The notes under the pieces were generated by a model. It had not been told where the DNA came from, searched no databases, and saw only the letters and a program-made list of their open reading frames with translations. Positions 60,892 to 64,000 of a stretch of 64,000 nucleotides of DNA are shown here, in pieces. Numbering within the stretch: the stretch's first letter is position 1; the number at the start of each line of letters is the position of its first letter. The DNA is from Acidimicrobiaceae bacterium. Its GTDB lineage: Bacteria; Actinomycetota; Acidimicrobiia; Acidimicrobiales; Ilumatobacteraceae. Made by a program: the position numbers and the translations under genes. The stretch spans positions 1 to 64,000 of the forward strand of contig CANLHV010000001.1 of NCBI GenBank assembly GCA_947490975.1, in the 5' to 3' direction.

Positions 60892-62547
60892 ATGCCTGTT
60901 GTCAATGTTTTAGCCGAGCGACAACAAAATTTAGAGCGAGCACAAAACCAGCAATTTGACGTGCTCGTAATCGGTGGCGGAATAACCGGCCTAGGCGTCG
61001 CTGTCGATGCTGCCACCCGTGGGTTAAAAGTTGCGCTCATCGAGCGTGATGATTTCGCGTCCGGTACATCCTCTAAAAGCAGCAAGTTGATTCACGGCGG
61101 CGTCAGATATTTGCAACAAGGCGAGGTTGCACTTGTTTACGAAGCGCTACACGAGCGTCACCGACTTAAACGAAATGCGCCACACTTGGTGCAGACTTTG
61201 CCATTTATGATTCCGATTTTGAAGCGCGATGGTGTCGTGTCGCGCAAAATCGCTCGCGCGCTTGGCAGCGCTTTATGGATGTATGACCTGACGGGTGGTT
61301 GGCGAATCGGCAAGTTTCACCGCCGACTAAAAGCCGACAAGGCCTTTACTCACCTGCCGACGATGGATCGTAAACGGCTGGGCTCGGCATACTTATATTT
61401 CGACGCAATGGCTGACGACGCGAGAATCTGCATCGCGCTCGCACGCACTGCTGCTAATTACGGTGCATCAGTTTTGAATTACACCCGCGTTGACAAAATT
61501 TTGCACGACGCACAAGGGCGAGCCTGCGGAGCGGTAGTGAAACCACACGATGGTGATGCGTTTGAAATTAGTGCACGCGTAGTTGTGAATGCCGCCGGAG
61601 TTTGGTCTGACGAAGTTATGACAACCGATGCAGGCAAGAACCCGGAATCAATTCGTCCTGCGAAAGGCGTTCACTTGACAGTGCCCTGGAGTCTCGTACG
61701 AAACGATATTGCGGTGGTTATTCCGGTGCCCGGTGACAAACGAAGTCTGTTTTTGGTTCCGTGGATTTCAAATTATGACGGAACTTTTCAGTACACATAT
61801 GTCGGCACGACAGATACTGATTATCAGGGCTCAATAGATGACCCTCACTGCACACGCATAGATATTGACTATGTACTCAAGGCGCTGAATGCCGCCGTAA
61901 CGACGAAAGTAACTGCCGATGATGTAACTGCAGTTTGGTCAGGTTTGCGACCACTCGTAAAAAGTGTGAGCGGAGAAAAAATAAGCTCTCGAACAGCAGA
62001 CTTATCTCGACGTCACAAAGTTTCGAAATCAAAATCTGGCGTGATCACTATTGCTGGCGGCAAATTGACGACATATCGAAAGATGGCTCAAGACACCGTT
62101 GACGAGGTTTTAGCTGCTCTTGATCGCTCGGGGCGATGCAAGACGAAGGATCTGAAAGTAGTCGGCGCGAAAACTAGTGCGGCAAAAGGCTCTGACAAAC
62201 AAGCGATGCATCTCTTTGCGCGCTTTGGTAGCGAAACTGAAACGATTATCTCAATGATCAAACAAGACCCAACTCTGGGCGAACTGCTAGTCGCAGGTCT
62301 GCCCTATTTGCGTGCCGAGGCGGTCTTCGCAGTTCAACACGAGATGGCTCGAACGCTTGACGATATTTTGTCGCGCCGAACACGAGCACGAATCATTAAC
62401 CGCCGCGCAAGTGTCGATAGCGCCCGAAGTGTGGCTGAGCTAATCGCCCCATTACTTGGTTGGAGCGACCAAGAAGTCAATAATCAAGTTCTGCATTACT
62501 CTAATTCTTGTGCAGACGAAGATCACGCGGCGCTTCAACTGCAATAA
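60892..62547 (+). CDS. glpD: Glycerol-3-phosphate dehydrogenase (FAD, aerobic type)
   Basis: GlpD oxidises glycerol 3-phosphate to dihydroxyacetone phosphate at the membrane and passes electrons to quinones. The 551-residue protein has the FAD motif VLVIGGGITGLGVAVDAATR, SSKSSKLIHGGVRYLQQG, and the later AVWSGLRPLVK and AGGKLTTYRKMAQD blocks. The C-terminal helical domain is present. It is followed after 3 bases by an AGPS-like gene, so its product DHAP, or its acyl form, may be linked to the next enzyme. Confidence 0.95.
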   Translation: MPVVNVLAERQQNLERAQNQQFDVLVIGGGITGLGVAVDAATRGLKVALIERDDFASGTSSKSSKLIHGGVRYLQQGEVALVYEALHERHRLKRNAPHLVQTLPFMIPILKRDGVVSRKIARALGSALWMYDLTGGWRIGKFHRRLKADKAFTHLPTMDRKRLGSAYLYFDAMADDARICIALARTAANYGASVLNYTRVDKILHDAQGRACGAVVKPHDGDAFEISARVVVNAAGVWSDEVMTTDAGKNPESIRPAKGVHLTVPWSLVRNDIAVVIPVPGDKRSLFLVPWISNYDGTFQYTYVGTTDTDYQGSIDDPHCTRIDIDYVLKALNAAVTTKVTADDVTAVWSGLRPLVKSVSGEKISSRTADLSRRHKVSKSKSGVITIAGGKLTTYRKMAQDTVDEVLAALDRSGRCKTKDLKVVGAKTSAAKGSDKQAMHLFARFGSETETIISMIKQDPTLGELLVAGLPYLRAEAVFAVQHEMARTLDDILSRRTRARIINRRASVDSARSVAELIAPLLGWSDQEVNNQVLHYSNSCADEDHAALQLQ

Positions 62548-62550
62548 CGC

Positions 62551-64000
62551 ATGACGATTAAACCTTCATCACCTATTGAATTTTCGAACTCAATCGACAA
62601 CGTCACCGATCGAATCGACACGGTTGCCACACAGTTGCCAACTGATTTTTTGAGTTCGCTCGAAAAAATCTGCCCGAGCTCAACTTCAACTACCGATTTA
62701 GTAGAACACGCTCGTGATTGGTGGCCGCTGGCAATGCATTGGGCGCTCAGTGGCATGACTACACGACGCCCCGGTGCGGTGTGCCGCCCAACTTCGACGA
62801 ATCAAGTCAGCGAAGTCGTCGCACTTTGTGCAAAAAACTCGGTACCCGTCACCGTGTCTGGTGGGCGCTCAGGTGTTTGCGGTGCAGCCGTGCCACTTTT
62901 TGCGGGCGTTGTGATCGACACGACTGATCTGCACGGCGTTGTAAGCGTTGATCAATTGTCGGGTTTGATTGAAGTTCTGCCTGGAACTTTTGGCCCCGAC
63001 CTCGAAAATGAAATCAACGACAAATACCAGCTTTCTGTTGGTCACTTTCCACAGTCGTTTGACATATCAACAGTCGGCGGCTGGATCGGCTCGCGCGGTG
63101 CGGGCCAATTTTCAACTCGCTACGGCAAGATCGACGACATGGTTGCCGGCCTCGAAGTAGTGCTGGCCGATGGCTCGGTTATTTTGACTGGTACCGAGCC
63201 TGCAGGCGCGGCTGGACCAGACCTGACATCTTTGTTTATTGGTAGCGAAGGAACGCTCGGCATCATTACCAAAGTTTGGTTGCGTGCGCATCCGTTGCCT
63301 AGTTGCACTAAGAAAGCGGCGTTTCGGTTCAAGACTTTTGCTGCCGCTGTCGAGACAATGCGATCAGCCGTGCGTCACGGTGCAACACCGGCAGTTTTGC
63401 GACTCTACGACGAACGTGAGAGCAAACGCAGCCACGGCGGCGACGGCACGACCTGCACACTTTTGGTTCTCGACGAAGGCGTTGAGTCTTTAGTCAACGT
63501 GACACTAGAAATAGTCGCTGAGTCAGCGCAAACAAATGGCGGCGAAACCGCCGAAGCACAACTCGTCGACAACTGGCTAAGTCATCGCAACGACACAAGC
63601 GGATTGCAAATTCTTTCGAAGAAAGGTTTCGTGATTGACACCATGGAAGTCGCAGTCGCATGGTCGCGAGTAAATCAAGTCGCAGACACGGTGAAGAGCT
63701 CGATCATGCAAGTCGCGGGTGCACGCAGTGCGTCGTGCCATATCTCGCACAGTTATATTGACGGCGCGTGCATCTACTTCACTTTCGTCGCCGAACCATC
63801 TGACAAAAATCTCGAGTCAGTCGAACTCGCCTATTCGCAAATTTGGGATGCTGCTCAGAATGCCGCATTGCAATCTGGCGCAAATCTCACCCACCATCAC
63901 GGCGTGGGCATCAACCGTGCGAAATATATAAAGCGGGCGCTTGGCCCCGCGCACGAAGTATTGAAATCCATAAAGAGCGCCCTTGACCCAAAAGATATTT
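62551..64000 (+). CDS. FAD-binding oxidase, alkyl-DHAP synthase (AGPS)-like (3' end outside window)
   Basis: The frame opens at ATG 62551 and runs off the window after 483 codons, so about 40-60 residues may be missing. The FAD-binding PCMH-type domain shows PTSTNQVSEVVALCAKNSVPV, VSGGRSGVCGA, FPQSFDISTVGGWIGSRGAG and SEGTLGIITKVWLRAHPLP. The later HHHGVG stretch is the histidine motif of alkyldihydroxyacetonephosphate synthases. In eukaryotes this enzyme makes ether lipids from acyl-DHAP; mycobacteria have a related gene near glpD1. Whether the organism makes ether lipids is not shown. D-lactate or glycolate oxidase-like activity is the alternative. Confidence 0.88.
   Translation, partial: MTIKPSSPIEFSNSIDNVTDRIDTVATQLPTDFLSSLEKICPSSTSTTDLVEHARDWWPLAMHWALSGMTTRRPGAVCRPTSTNQVSEVVALCAKNSVPVTVSGGRSGVCGAAVPLFAGVVIDTTDLHGVVSVDQLSGLIEVLPGTFGPDLENEINDKYQLSVGHFPQSFDISTVGGWIGSRGAGQFSTRYGKIDDMVAGLEVVLADGSVILTGTEPAGAAGPDLTSLFIGSEGTLGIITKVWLRAHPLPSCTKKAAFRFKTFAAAVETMRSAVRHGATPAVLRLYDERESKRSHGGDGTTCTLLVLDEGVESLVNVTLEIVAESAQTNGGETAEAQLVDNWLSHRNDTSGLQILSKKGFVIDTMEVAVAWSRVNQVADTVKSSIMQVAGARSASCHISHSYIDGACIYFTFVAEPSDKNLESVELAYSQIWDAAQNAALQSGANLTHHHGVGINRAKYIKRALGPAHEVLKSIKSALDPKDI

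Noticed and set aside
1..64000. CRISPR arrays, tRNA or rRNA genes, insertion sequences, prophage or integrase genes
   Set aside because: No spaced direct repeats, cloverleaf-like gap, transposase or integrase motif was seen; all larger gaps are under 300 bases.

Overview
The window looks like a chromosomal segment of a streamlined, moderate-G+C member of the Actinobacteria (Actinomycetota). Markers seen directly are a WhiB protein, the proteasome activator Bpa, SepF, the mycothiol ligase MshC, an InhA-type enoyl reductase, the phosphatidylinositol-mannoside genes pimA, patA-like, pgsA and pimB', a DUF3040 protein and the actinobacterial order of the dcw cluster. A freshwater or marine Acidimicrobiia lineage is a reasonable guess from the compact layout and the fused mur genes; this placement is inference. 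No rRNA, tRNA, CRISPR array, phage or transposon was recognised. Genes are packed tightly, many stops and starts overlap by 4 bases, and no gene-free stretch exceeds 300 bases.

Layout. 1-4.7 kb: pdxS (cut by the window edge), a DUF3048 lipoprotein, htpX, lemA. 3.5-12.9 kb: PIM and envelope lipid genes (pimA, patA-like, pgsA) with a HIT hydrolase, thrS, a PlsC-like acyltransferase, mshC and the F420 reductase npdG; an F420-type luciferase-like oxidoreductase lies divergent from pimA. 13.0-18.6 kb: fabI/inhA, a secreted subtilase and a YyaL-type thioredoxin-fold protein in one operon, then a nitroreductase and an unknown gene. 18.7-24.4 kb: dnaE, bpa, a phosphodiesterase, and an Rrf2 regulator. 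24.4-46.7 kb: one long minus-strand division and cell-wall block, in transcription order mraZ, rsmH, ftsL, ftsI, murE, mraY, murD, ftsW, murG::murC, murB::ftsQ, ftsZ, yggS, sepF, yggT, ileS, a TraR/DksA-like gene, lspA, rluD. 46.8-52.1 kb: lipoate ligase-like, HNH nuclease, a small conserved ORF, acyl-CoA dehydrogenase, ROK kinase, DUF3040, dinB. 52.1-64 kb: small membrane protein, inositol-phosphatase family, glpK, ROK glucokinase, SRPBCC, pimB', queG, a CxxC miniprotein, thrB, trpD, whiB, and divergently glpD with an AGPS-like flavoenzyme cut by the window end.

How the genes fit together. Inositol lipids and thiols link several loci: the IMPase family member could supply inositol, PgsA would make phosphatidylinositol phosphate, PimA, PatA and PimB' would build PIMs, and MshC would use glucosaminyl-inositol for mycothiol. 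The division block is the most distinctive part. It carries two gene fusions (MurG-MurC and MurB-FtsQ), lacks murF and divIVA at their usual places, has a MraZ-type operator wrapped around a near-consensus promoter, and has a 119-base potential three-way-junction RNA between mraZ and rsmH. Eight genes that begin transcription units, mostly at divergent borders, have a TAnnnT hexamer 6-8 bases before the start codon, which suggests leaderless mRNAs.
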